Below, in pieces: positions 14,831 to 30,330 of a stretch of 64,000 nucleotides of DNA; positions within the stretch are counted from its first letter, which is position 1, and each line of letters begins with the position of its first letter. The notes beneath the pieces are model-generated. The model had not been told where the DNA came from. It was given only the letters and a program-made list of their open reading frames with translations, and did no database searches. Position numbers and translations under genes: made by a program. Origin of the DNA: Eulemur rufifrons (lineage: Eukaryota; Chordata; Mammalia; Primates; Lemuridae); assembly GCF_041146395.1 (NCBI RefSeq), contig NC_090996.1, positions 28,544,738 through 28,608,737 of the forward strand, written 5' to 3'.

Positions 14831-17180
14831 GTGCCAAATGCAACGCCACCCCTGCCCCCCGGGCATAATGGGCAGAACTCCCGGGGTGGACAGCTGCCCG
14901 TGTTGTGCCTTTGCTTCACTCTGCCGCCTTTCATTCTGGTGACTGGCTGTCATCCCGTTTCCGATGGCTCAGGGCAGCCAAACTGCCGGGACAGGCCGGC
15001 AGGGGGTGCTAGTGCCCGTGTAAAGACCACCAGCTCCCAGAGCTGCTCTAAGAAGAGCCATCTCAGAGCAGAATGAAGGTCCATCCTGGCCACCAGCAAG
15101 AACACAGCGTCCCTAACGAGGGGCACCTGCTGGTTCAGACCCATCCCTGGGGCCTGCCGGCCAGATGCTCTTGGACAAAGGACTTCATCTCTGCGGCTGC
15201 AGCTTCCACAGCTGGAAAAGGGGTGTTGGGGGTGCAGGGGTGAACGCCCTCCCCAGGGGTACTGACACAGTAAAATGAAGCACGGGGCAGGGGCGAAGGG
15301 GGAAGGCTTTTAGCACATAACTTAGCTGAATTTGCGTTCTTTATGAAGAGACGTTTGATGAGTCTCGTAGGACTATAGTTTCAGATTCTGCCCAAACCAC
15401 AGGGATCCTTTTTTGGACTTGGCTGTCTCTCTTTCTTTCCTCTGCCCTTTTATGTCTTTACCCCAGCTTCCCTCTGTACTTCAAAGACTCCCAAACACTC
15501 CTGCCGGACCCTCCAGCCGTTATGCTCCTATAAACTACGCGGGGGTGTTGGGTTCAAAAGGCCCTCTTAGGCCAGGCCTAGAAGGGGGTTCCTTTCTTGT
15601 GAGAACTGCTGTGAGCCAAGTGCAGACGCAGGAACGTGGTGCCTTTGCTCGTGTATGAGTATTTCCTCTGTCTTCCAGCCCAAAAACCAGCCAGTCCTAA
15701 CTTTACTGACCTGCGAGGCCCCTTGCTGGGCAGAGAGACACAGATAAATAGGACACAATCACTAGAAGCAACTCCAGTGGGGACAGAGATCCCAACAGAC
15801 ATCTGAGAACCACTTATGTGCCCGTCTGCAGAGGTCTGCACTCAGGAGTGGCAACTCACCCGGCTCCTAGGAACCCACCAGGTACCGTCCTAGGAAGGCA
15901 GAATTCTCTCTGCCTCACAGACTGACCTCCAAGCCCAAGGTCAGACAGGGACTGGACAGCAGGTGTGACCACGTTGCTGTCTCCCTTACCCCAAGCAGGC
16001 AGGGGCCCCTTGAAAATGTCCTCTTACACAGGATCCAAAATGTGTACTAAATGTAGGTCACTATGGCTGAAAATGCATTTTTCCCCTTATCCTTGCAACA
16101 GTAAGTTTGGGTCGTGGCCTGAGGTTTAGCAACGCCAGCCCCTTTGGTGGCCCCACAGATCTCGGGGTTGTGACCCTTGGAATCTGAAGGCAACTCTACA
16201 CACAGTGTCTCTCCCAGGTTCTTTTTCCCTTCAACCATGAAACCGCACACAAACAGGCCAGGAGACAAAACACTCCGTTATCTTCATGTGGTCATTCCTC
16301 TTCCCTCCTGCTTCACCTGATGCAGAAGAATATTTCAGTAAAACTTCAGCTTTACAAGAATATGCAACAGAAAGGACTAGGGAACTTGGCGATCCAAAAC
16401 CAGCCAAATGAGGGTTTTGTATATGTATTTTTTGTAATGTAAAGCAGTTCCAAGAAAAGCGAAGTCACAGCCTAGGTTGCTTATTTTCAGTTCTTAGAAA
16501 AGAGCCGATTTCGAAAGGGAAGCCGCTCCGCTCAAGCACACAGGCGCGCATTGTCTGGCCAGGGGCGCTCGCTGATAAACCAACTCGGCTTTGGCACCGG
16601 GAAACTAAAACCTCCCAGATACGTTTTCATTTGGTGATGTCAAGGAGGAAACACTAGCCGAGACAGCGAAAGTTATTAATATTCAGAGGAACCACACAGC
16701 TCGCAAACAGAAGTGACTCGGATCCAGCACGGGACCCCCTGGAACACGCGGCCTCCTCCCGAGCGGCCCCCCTCCCCCATCCCGGGGAGGTTTACTGCCC
16801 AGGCGACACTGTCAGCTCAACCAGCGTTTTCCAATCGGGTATTATTTACCAGAAGTTAGGTGAGGACAAACCGGGCAGGATATGGTTCTCCGCAGCATGG
16901 TTCTGTTTTCTCGCAGAAAAGCAGATTTCAGATAAGGGAGAGCCACGGGAGGGTGGCAGATTTCAGGTTAAGGGACCTCAGGAGTCAACCAGACACCCAG
17001 CTCGGGGGCTACTATTGGCTACCCCATAATAATTTTGTGCCAAAGTTTTAAACACGAGAGCTCTGTAGCAGAGATCCCATGGTCTGCACCAAAATTAAAG
17101 TTCAGTGCAATCAAGACAACTGATCAAGTGTCTCGGCCAGGGAGAGACAGGATGACTGAACGGAACGTGGGGTCCTGCTT
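14831..17180. other. Intergenic DNA, largely unique
   Basis: No gene or well-defined repeat recognised. 16480-16870 is somewhat CpG-containing and low in repeats, making it a possible conserved non-coding block, but conservation cannot be seen from one sequence. Confidence 0.35.
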
Positions 17181-17184
17181 CGGG

Positions 17185-17390
17185 ACCCTGGACTGGAGAG
17201 GACATTAGGGAAAAACTAAGGAGTGTGAACAAAGCAGAGACTTGGGTCAATAACAACATCTCCACGTTGGTTCATTGGTTGTAACAAATGCACCTTACTA
17301 ATGGAAGATGTTAACAATAGGGGAAGCTGGGAGCAGGTATAGGGGAACTCTTTGTGTTATCTTTGCAATTTTTCTGTGTATTTTTTTTAA
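17185..17390 (+). repeat. Old interspersed repeat 3' end (LINE-like, family unassigned)
   Basis: GGACATTAGGGAAAAACTAA, then GATGTTAACAATAGGGGAAG, then GCAATTTTTCTGTG. The same pattern recurs near 50780-50890 and 54710-55070, indicating a dispersed family. Confidence 0.45.
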
Positions 17391-17391
17391 G

Positions 17392-17625
17392 GCAACTGAT
17401 GGATATAAGCAAGAACTTACTGCCATGTGCCAGGTACTATGTAAAAGTAATTTACACATATCTTCATTTATTCCTTCCACCAGTGCTATAAAACTGGGTA
17501 TAATCTGCATTTTATAGGTAAAGAAACTGAAGAACAGAGAGGTTAGGTAACTTGCTTATAGTCACACAGCAAGTTTAGTGACAGATAATGGGCTCAAATT
17601 CAGGCCTACAGGGCTGCAAAACTCC
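17392..17625 (-). repeat. MIR SINE
   Basis: CTGCCATGTGCCAGGTACTA, TTTATAGGTAAAGAAACTGA and GGTTAGGTAACTTGCTTATA give a nearly complete reverse-strand MIR. Confidence 0.7.
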
Positions 17626-17629
17626 CGTT

Positions 17630-18930
17630 AAAGCTCAGCAATATTGCCTGGAATATCCCAAACTGTGAACATAAACCAGTTCAAAACAGGCTTCACGTGG
17701 GCAATAAAAACAATGCACTTTCCAATCTGCCCCACTTTTAAAAGAAACACTGACAACACCAAACGCTGGCAAGAACGTGGAGCAATAGGAACTCTGTCAT
17801 TGCTTGTGAAGATGTAAAACGATACAGCCACTTCGGAAGAATTCTGGCAGTTTCTGACAAGGCTAACCATATGACCCAGAAATTACTTCTAGGCATTTAT
17901 TCCACTGCGTTGAAAACTAATCCCACACAAAACCCATGCATGAATGTTTACAGCTGTTCTATTCCTAATTGTAAAAGATTAGACTCAAACAAGATGTCCC
18001 TTGATAGGTGAAGTATTAATAAACTGTGGTGCACCCACACAGTGGAACATTATTCAATGATAAAAAGAAATGAGCTATCAACCTGCTGAAAGACATAGAG
18101 GAAACGTAAATGCATATTAAGTGAAAGAAGCCAGTCTGAAAAAAATTTACATACTGAATGATCCAACTGTTAATATATATGATAGTGTGGAAAAGGCAAA
18201 ACCATAGAGATGGTAAAAAGGTCAGTGGTTGCCAGGTTGGGGGTAGTGGAGGGGCGGACGGGGGAGCCCAGAGGATTTCAGGGCAAACTGTTCTTTTTTT
18301 TTTTTTTTTTTTTTTTGAGACAGAGTCTCGCTCTGTTGCCCGGGCTAGAGTGAGTGCCGTGGCGTCAGTCTAGCTCACAGCAACCTCAAACTCCTGGGGT
18401 CAAGCGATCCTACTGCCTCAGCCTCCCGAGTAGCTGGGACTACAGGCATGCGCCGCCATGCCCGGCTAATTTTTTCTATATATATTTTAGTTGGCCAGAT
18501 AATTTCTTTCTATTTTTAGTCAAGACGGGGGGTCTCACTCGTGCTCAGGCTGGTCTCGAACTCCTGACCTTGAGCGATCCGCCCGCCTCGGCCTCCCAGC
18601 GTGCTAGGATTACAGGCGTGAGCCACCGCGCCCGGCCAGGGCCAACTGTCCTGCAGACACTGTAACAGTGGATACATGTCCTTATGCTTTCGGTAAATCC
18701 CACAGACTGTGTAACACCAAGAGTGAGCCCTAATGTAAACTATGCACTTGGATTGATAGGAATGTATCAGTATTCTCTCAACTGTAACAAAGGCACCACC
18801 CTAATATTAGACGTTAATATTAATAATGGGGGGGGTATGAGTGGAACATATGGGAATTCTCTGTACTTTGTTTCATTTTTCTGCAAACCTAAAACTGCTG
18901 TAAAAAGTAAAGTCTATTTTTAAAAAAACA
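17630..18930 (+). repeat. L1M 3' end, split by a lemur-type Alu
   Basis: Segments 17738-18293 and 18652-18930 belong to one L1 3' end: CCATATGACCCAGAAATTAC, AGTGGAACATTATTCAATGA, GGTCAGTGGTTGCCAGGTTG, then after the Alu ATATGGGAATTCTCTGTACT and AAAACTGCTGTAAAAAGTAA. It ends at the RMI2 poly(A) signal. Confidence 0.7.
18294..18637 (-). repeat. Lemur-type Alu inside L1, with TSD
   Basis: Poly-T start, full dimer, and the inter-monomer extra block (CTATATATATTTTAGTTGGC near 18476). Flanks AGGGCAAACTGTTC (18280-18293) and AGGGCCAACTGTCC (18638-18651) form a TSD with two differences. Confidence 0.93.
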
Positions 18931-19892
18931 GACAGCATATAAAAAAAATTTATTAGTGGTAGAATATCAGAAATCCAGGCAAAACTGTACAGCAATGTCA
19001 GAACATGATCCGACTCCCTTGATATTTACAATCTAAAGAAAAATCAGGCACGGGTAATAAGCAGCTCGCAGAAACCCAGCGTTCAATACAAACATGACAA
19101 AAAGATGCAGGAACTCGAACCAGGAGGCCGCCTCCCTGCGGTGTCTTGCCAAAAGTTACGAAACGGAAGTTTAGCTAAGGCCTGAAAGCTGTTCTCAACC
19201 TTGAGTTTTTAATTTCAACAAGAAAATCTGAAAACGGCTCCACATCTCCGAGAGAAGGAAGAAGGTATCACCTTCCTGGAGGGAAAGGGACCTTAAGTGT
19301 TTGAGCCGTGTCCGAAGCAGAAAGGGATCCGTGTCCTTGAGGGCCGCCGTGCCTGCCGTTAGGAAACGCCATTTGACTTGCAAGCTGGACATGGCAGTTG
19401 TTGACAAAGACGACAAGGAGCCATGATGTCATTCCTTTTCTACGCAGTCTGCCTTCCTGCCCGGAACCGCATTTAATCACCACGGGCAACGACTGAGATT
19501 CAAATTTTGCGTAGTAAAACGGCCATGAAGCAGTCACGGAAAAAGTATCATCACTGGTAAAATTTGGAAAATGCAACATGAGATTTCTGTGTACTTTAGA
19601 GAGAGAGAGAATTAACACACACAAACCAAAACGAGGAAAAAAAACCAAACCCAAAGCATCTGCTTTTCATCAGCAAACACAGTCAAAGCAAGGGGCAGCA
19701 GAGGCGTGCTAACTGAAGGAGCCCAGCATTTTCAAATTCCGACAGATGTAGGAATTGGACTCCTTGGTCAACCAAAGCAAAACGGAGAAACCTTTGAGAA
19801 ATACACATTGAACAATGTCTGTGAAATGCACAAGGTTATAAGAACCTAAATCGTTTCAGAAATTCTAGGTGTTTTTAAGGACGGTTCCAACA
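18930..19892 (-). other. RMI2: RMI2 3' untranslated region
   Basis: From the TAA at 19895-19893 the transcript reads leftward through about 950 bp that does not look like Alu or L1. It reaches an AATAAA (plus-strand TTTATT at 18949-18954). The left limit is inferred from that signal. Immediately beyond it lies the poly(A) end of a plus-strand L1 3' end, so the gene and the LINE meet tail to tail. Confidence 0.7.
18949..18954 (-). terminator. RMI2: RMI2 polyadenylation signal (AATAAA)
   Basis: TTTATT on the plus strand reads AATAAA on the minus strand, about 940 nt past the RMI2 stop codon. It is the first canonical hexamer I found at a sensible distance, and cleavage would fall around 18930-18940. 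The hexamer overlaps the A-rich junction with the neighbouring L1 3' end. Confidence 0.6.
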
Positions 19893-24289
<4,397 letters not shown>

Positions 24290-24305
<16 letters not shown>

Positions 24306-24480
24306 ACTGCCCGCCACCGCTTTCCTAACTTTGATGGGCAGCGAGGCCCGGCCCGGAACCACCAATCAGCAGCGCGCTGGCGGAGTCGACCAATCGTCGG
24401 GCTCAGGAGGCGGGACCGCCGGGGCGAGCGGCCCTCTCCAGCCACCAGGAGTGCGCATGCGTACCTAAAAGAAAACGCCG
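24290..24480 (-). promoter_or_regulatory. RMI2: RMI2 CpG-island promoter
   Basis: The CpG-dense block spans roughly 23900-24470, covering exon 1 and the upstream flank. Upstream of the ATG there are two CCAAT boxes in plus orientation (24362-24366 and 24390-24394), a GC-box-like GGAGGCGGGA near 24407-24416, and TGCGCATGCG at 24452-24461, which fits the NRF1 core. No TATA box is visible. This is typical of a housekeeping DNA-repair gene promoter; factor occupancy is inferred from motif only. The opposite strand has no recognisable gene, so there is no evidence of a bidirectional partner. Confidence 0.75.
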
Positions 24481-24714
24481 GCGAGTTAGAAATGAATGGA
24501 TGAAATTATTAGTAATTAAATGGGAATAAAGAAGTGAAGTCTGGGAGATAAACTCATCTCAAAATTTGGCGTGCATGCAGATCACCTGGAGAAGGTGACT
24601 ATTTATCTTTAGCTCGCCTTACAGTACTTCGAGGTTAGTAAATAACTGAAATGAATTAGGAGGAGTCAGGAGAGGAGGCTGGGAAAGGACATGAGCACAG
24701 CTGGTAAAACTGCC

Positions 24715-25200
24715 CTTTCTTTTATTATTATTTTTATTTATATTTTAATAACATCAAATAATTTAAAAATTGATAAAATATATTACTATTTTATTCACAA
24801 AAGAAATGCACATTTATTGTAGAAATTTTAGAAAAGGAAAATCTAGAACAAGAAAAATATCGCAAAGAGCACTCAGATATCCACTGTCAACTTTTGGGTG
24901 TATTAGCTTCCAGATTTTAAAATATATACGTATATATATTTGATATATAAATATTGTTTTGCATATTGTTTTCACTTAATAAAAGACATCTTTCTGTATC
25001 AATATCCACCTGCTTCCTGTTGAATGACTGCATAATGTTCTATTTATCTCATCACATATTTAACTGATATCTATAGTCAGACATTAAGGCTATTTCCAAT
25101 TTTTCACTTTATAAATATCACCACTGTGAACCGAGTTAAAGCTGAATCTTTGTGCACATCTTTCAGATAAAATTCCTAGAAACTGTTCTCTAAAAATTGG
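24715..25200 (-). repeat. AT-rich LINE-like remnant
   Basis: TTTATTATTATTTTTATTTA, then GCACTCAGATATCCACTGTC, CACTTAATAAAAGACATCTT and GAATGACTGCATAATGTTCT resemble the antisense 3' region of an old LINE. Orientation and family are tentative. It lies just upstream of the RMI2 promoter. Confidence 0.4.
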
Positions 25201-25829
25201 ATATCCCCAATCAACAAAGTCCACAGATCCTAAATCAGGCAATCCGTGAAGTCTAGATTAGTTCTTACGAGAGACTTCGTACTCCCAGGGCCTCCTGTAG
25301 TACCAGGCATTCTGAAGGTATTCAGCAAGACTGTGGTTTGGGCAGTAGCCTCTATGAGGTTTTAGCCTCTACACCTCAACCCTGAGCAGTACAGTAACCA
25401 GGCTCCTGGGCTGAGAAGGGAGCAGGGACATTAACCAAGAGGGACTCCAACCCCTCATGCCTGGCGGGTTCTCACTGGCCTTCCCCAAGGCACCTGAAGG
25501 CCAGAGAAGGGATGGGGAAGGGAGTTGGGTTGAAGGCAGAGGCTCCCAGGCCTCTTGGCCGAGCCTGGGAATTCCCCACCATTCTCTTGGCCCCCAGATT
25601 TCCCCCACCCTCCTCCCTGCAAGCCCCACAAGTCTGAGCATGTTGGTGCTGGGTTTATAACCTTTTGATCGTGTAATCCCCAAACCTGGAGTGTGAGCAT
25701 TCCAAGCAGAGGGAACTGCACATGGAGGGCCCAGAGAGGGAGGGAGAGCAGGAGGCATTTAGCAAACTGCCAATATTTCAGAATGGCTGGGATGCAGACT
25801 AGAAAGGGAGGAGTGGGGATATTCGAGGC

Positions 25830-25990
25830 TGGGCCTACATAATCTCATTTCTTATCCCCATTTTACAGATGATGAAACTGAAGTTCAGGCCAATGACAAG
25901 CCTGAGGCCATATGGCTAGTGAGTGATAGAACCAGAAGGCAAAGCCAAGTCCAGCTGACCGCAAACTTCCTGCTCCTTGAATCACAGGCT
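25830..25990 (-). repeat. MIR SINE fragment
   Basis: CCCATTTTACAGATGATGAA followed by AGTGAGTGATAGAACCAGAA fits reverse-strand MIR. Confidence 0.6.
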
Positions 25991-26207
25991 CCATCTCACT
26001 GTTCACACTATCGCCCACCTCCACCCATCAAGGATGCCTCCAGACCTTTGCTTATGCTGTTCTCTGCCTGACATGCTCTCCCCAATCTCTCTCAGTTGAA
26101 ACCTGGCTCAAGCGCCTGCCCAGCACCCAGACCTCTCTTCAGGGAGCCATTCTTGAGTGCACAACTGGAATTAATCCCTCCCTTCCAGATCAGTTTGCTG
26201 ATGCCGC

Positions 26208-26526
<319 letters not shown>

Positions 26527-26556
26527 TAAGCTACAATACTTGCCGCTACTGCACTC

Positions 26557-26845
26557 CTTTTTGTTTGTTTTTGTTTTTTTGAGACAGAGTCTTGCTCTGT
26601 TGCGCCGGCTAGAGTGCAGTGGCATGATCGTAGCTCACTGCAACCTCAAATTCCTGGGCCCAAGTGATCGTCTTGCCTCAGCCTCCCAGGCATGTACCAC
26701 CACGCTTGGCTAATTTTTCTGTTTTTTAGTAGAGATGGGGGCTCACTCTTGCTCAAGCTGGTCTCAAACTCCCGGCCTCAAGCGATCCTCCCACCTCAGA
26801 CTCCCAAAGTGCTAGGATCACAGGCGTGAGGCACCGCACCCAGCC
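26557..26845 (-). repeat. Alu SINE
   Basis: T-rich start (TTGTTTGTTTTTG), full dimer with deletions in the right monomer, ending GCACCGCACCCAGCC. The lemur insertion is absent. Confidence 0.88.
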
Positions 26846-27699
26846 TGTCTTGAGCCATAAATACTTGGGTCTGTGTCTGTCTTACCAGTTAGGCCAGGCG
26901 GCTCAAACTAAGATGCCAACAGTGGCCAGGCAGGTAACCCCAGCGCAGCAGTGACAAGCTGACCCCTGGATGTCCTGGCTAAAGGGGCTGATCATGCTTG
27001 GTCAGTGGTGGCCATGCAGGAATGTGGGCCCAGTGTTACCAGATCTAGTTTTTCAAGACATTTTAATGTACAATTTCCACATATCAAAGTACGTTGGCAA
27101 CAAATTCAATTCTAAAACAAACAAACGAATTAAAAACAGACCCTATGTCCCTGAAAGTCATCTGTGGGCTGACTCTGGCCCGTGGGCAGCCAGTCTACAA
27201 ACTGTCTCTAGAATGTGAGCTCTTCTCCTGGCACCAGGATGCCTTGTGTGTGAACTAATGTGCAGATTTGCAAAACATCCAAGGGGCTCTCGTGTTTCAT
27301 CAGCTCCAGGAGTTGCAAAATCGGTGTCTTAAATCGCTGTCAGACAAGTGGATCTGTTGACACAGGTTGGGTAAGCCTCCCCTCCTTGGGGGATTATCCC
27401 CCCACCCGATCCTCCACCCTCACCCCTGGGCCTCAAGCAACCTGTGCGGGCCCTCCTGAGCCCCCCCTTCCACGTGAGATCAAAGACCCCTGGAAGGGGG
27501 TTTCCTGCCACCTGCTCCAGTGAGAACAGAGGTTGAGGCAAGAGGAATTATGAGCCCTGGCTTCACACTCACCTGCCCAATCACCAGTTCTCAGGCAGAA
27601 AAGGCCAAAAATACTTCTGGTTGCCAGGAACAAAGAACCCAACTGCCCTAAGAAAAGGGGTTTGTTCCAGAAGTGTATCTGTATGGTGACATCTTCATA

Positions 27700-27910
27700 A
27701 AAGCAATAGCTGTCATGAGCTAAGCCCTTGCTATGTGCCAAGTGCCACGCCAGGCACTTCATGTGCAGAGACTCAGTTATTCCTCATGACAATCCTGAGA
27801 AGTAGGTACTTTCCTTAAGCCCATTCCAGAGATGAGGAAATTGAGGTTTGGGCAGGTGATGTGGCCTGCCCAAGACCACACAGCGCGTGAGAGGCAGAGC
27901 CAGGGACCAC
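27700..27910 (-). repeat. MIR SINE (well preserved)
   Basis: CCTTGCTATGTGCCAAGTGC, CAGAGATGAGGAAATTGAGG and CCCAAGACCACACAGCGCGT span nearly the whole MIR on the reverse strand. Confidence 0.75.
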
Positions 27911-28434
27911 TCCCCACCTGGAACAGAGGGTTCCTCCCAGGTGCCTTTCAGTAGTCAGGTTCCCCAGGTAAGGGGGCCCGTGGGCACTAACCTAAAGTTT
28001 TAGCCACTATCCTGGATTGTCACCAGGGAAGAATGCCCTGGGGAATTTTTCAAAAATACAGGTTTTATGGGAAAAAAAATTTGAACTTTAGTTAATGCAA
28101 TGCCTGCCAAAGCGTGCATGGGGGCAGCTTATGGATGTCTGCAACTTACTTTGAAATGCAACACAAAATAAGGTAAATTGGTGGGTGGATAGAGGGAAGG
28201 ACAGGCGGATAGATCAGCCATAAGGCAGGTAAACTGTTCATCGTGGAATCTGCACGGTGGGCGTGCGGGTGTTCACTGCGCAGGTTTTTCAGTACAATAC
28301 CTAGTCTGAGGTATTTCGGTATAGCAGCCTGAATGGACCAAGACACACGTTCAAGGTGGCCGCCTTGTTTGCAGCTCCTGGAGGAGCGTCTGAGTATAAG
28401 CCTCGTCTTGGCTATGCGCTGTCCTTCCAGGCTA

Positions 28435-28600
28435 ATAATGGTAATAACAGCAACTGCTTCCACTACAGCCTGGCACGGTGTCAGCTGCTACATCCGTATC
28501 AGCTCATTTCACCCACAAACCCCTGCCACGTACCTACTTCCACCCTCACTTTATAGGTGGGGAAACTGAGGCTCAAAAAGTCACTAAGCCTACAGCAAAC
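28435..28600 (-). repeat. MIR SINE
   Basis: CGTATCAGCTCATTTCACCC and CACTTTATAGGTGGGGAAAC, then GGCTCAAAAAGTCACTAAGC. Confidence 0.6.
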
Positions 28601-28624
28601 CTCTGTGGTACTGACATCAGGACA

Positions 28625-29360
28625 GACAGATAGATCAATAGAATAGAACTGAGAGTCCAGAAATAAACCCACGCATCTATGATCAAGGTCAACAAGACTA
28701 TTCAATGGGGAAAAGATGGTTGTTCAACAGATAGTGCCAGAACAACAGGAAAAGAAGGAAGTTGGATCTCTCTCTTGTGCCATATAAAAATGGACCAAAG
28801 ACCTAAGTGTCGGCTAAAATTATAAAACTCTATGCAGGATGGTGGCCATGGAAGTTGGATCTGCTAAGAGGTGTGTAACAACTCACCTGCCGAATCAACT
28901 AGCCAAAAGATTATTATTTAAAATTGAAATAAAAATTTTTTTAACAAAGAAAAGAAAAAAATTTTTAAAAAAGATAAAACTCTTAGAAGAAAACATAAGG
29001 GTAAATCTTCACACCTTGGGTTTGGCAATGGATTCTCAAGAGACAATAGAAAAAGCACAAACTACAACAGAAAAAATAAATTGGACTTTATAAAAATTAA
29101 AAACATTTTTGCATCAAAGGACATTATCGAGAAAATGAAAAGATCACCCACAGAATGGGAGAAAATATTTGCAAATCATATATCCAATGAGGGTCTAGTG
29201 TCCAGAATATATAAAGAGCGCTTGTAATTCAACAACAAAAGGACAAACAACCCAATTTTAAAATGAGCAAAGGACTTGAAGAGATATTTCTTCAAAGAAG
29301 GTATAGAAATAGCCAACAAGCACATGAAAAGATGCTCAACATCATTAGTCCCTAGGGAAA
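28625..29360 (+). repeat. L1 ORF2 3' part, interrupted by a 28S retrocopy
   Basis: GATCAATAGAATAGAACTGA, AGTCCAGAAATAAACCCACG, GAAGAAAACATAAGGGTAAA, AATGGGAGAAAATATTTGCA and ATGAAAAGATGCTCAACATC are L1 ORF2 landmarks in order. There are stops and frameshifts. The insertion at 28832-28973 is described separately. Confidence 0.75.
28832..28973 (+). pseudogene. 28S rRNA-derived retrocopy with A-rich tail
   Basis: 28833-28904 matches large-subunit rRNA (GGTGGCCATGGAAG..., GTGTGTAACAACTCACCTGC, CGAATCAACTAGCC) with a few substitutions. Then comes an A-rich stretch of about 70 bp. Both ends are flanked by ATAAAACTCT (28822-28831 and 28974-28983), and removing the insert restores continuous L1 sequence. 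This is a LINE-machinery insertion, not a functional rRNA gene. Confidence 0.85.
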
Positions 29361-29984
29361 TGTAAAAAAAAAAAAGGACACAGCTGGAATTTGAGCTTGG
29401 GTCTGTCTGACTCCAGAGACCTGAGCTTCTGGGTCTGTTCCTGTCCACCCCCGACATGTGTCCCCACTGTCTAAGGGCCACACCAGGAGCTGGGGCAGAG
29501 TCAGACCTCCTGGGGGTGGCACAGCAATCGTGAAGCCACAGATGAGATTTGGTCTTGGTGAAATCCAAAAACATGATGGTCAGCATCCCTGAACGAACCA
29601 TCCTGGTCTGTTTGGGGTCACCACTGGATCCCGCAACAATGCCTGGGCCATGGCTGTTCATGAATGGATGGATGACAAGGCTGAGGCTTGGTAGGAGTGA
29701 CAGGTCAGGTTCCCCGGGGAACTCACCGCGTAGGGAGCAGGTTTATCGGAGAGTGCTCTCGGATGCAGCGCGTGTGAGGGGGTGTTGCCACAAAGATCCC
29801 AGTCATCCCTCAAGAAGTTCTGGAGCTGGAACAGCCCCAGGGTAGGTGACACCATGCGAATGGCAGCAGGGCTGCTGTTGTCACAGGCTGTGGCCCCGCT
29901 GGAAAACACCATTTCCTCTTTAGGGGGTTCAACCAAGAAAGTCCAATAGTGCTACAAGTCAACGCTTCAAAACTGCCAGGGAGG

Positions 29985-30175
29985 ATGGGGATAGAGAGTG
30001 ACTGCCCAGTGCACACAGGCTTGCCTTTGGGGACGATGGAAATGTTTGGGAACCTGGACAAAGGTGTTGGTTGCACAACACCCTGAATGTATTCTACTAA
30101 ATGCTACTGAATTGTTCGCTTCAAATTGGTTAATCTTATGTGAATTTCACTTCAATTTTTTTTTTGAAAAGGCTC
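29985..30175 (+). repeat. L1M 3' end fragment
   Basis: GGATAGAGAGTGACTGCCCA, GGTTGCACAACACCCTGAAT and ATGTGAATTTCACTTCAATT match the terminal L1ME/MC 3' UTR. Confidence 0.65.
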
Positions 30176-30214
30176 AAACTGGAAGGGGAAAAAAAATATT
30201 CAGGGATGACTGTG

Positions 30215-30330
30215 CCCTAAATCTCCCCAAGGAACCCAGGCCTCAGAGAGGTTAAGTAACTTGCCCAAGGCCACACAGCCAGGAAGAAGTTGACCCTGAA
30301 CCAGCCTCCAAAGCTTGAGTCCTTTCCCAC
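30215..30330 (-). repeat. MIR SINE fragment
   Basis: CTCAGAGAGGTTAAGTAACT followed by TGCCCAAGGCCACACAGCCA, a strong MIR core on the reverse strand. Confidence 0.75.

Noticed and set aside
28839..29093. 84-codon ORF starting in the 28S-derived insert
   Set aside because: Translation of rRNA, A-rich tail and L1 sequence joined by insertion; not a gene.
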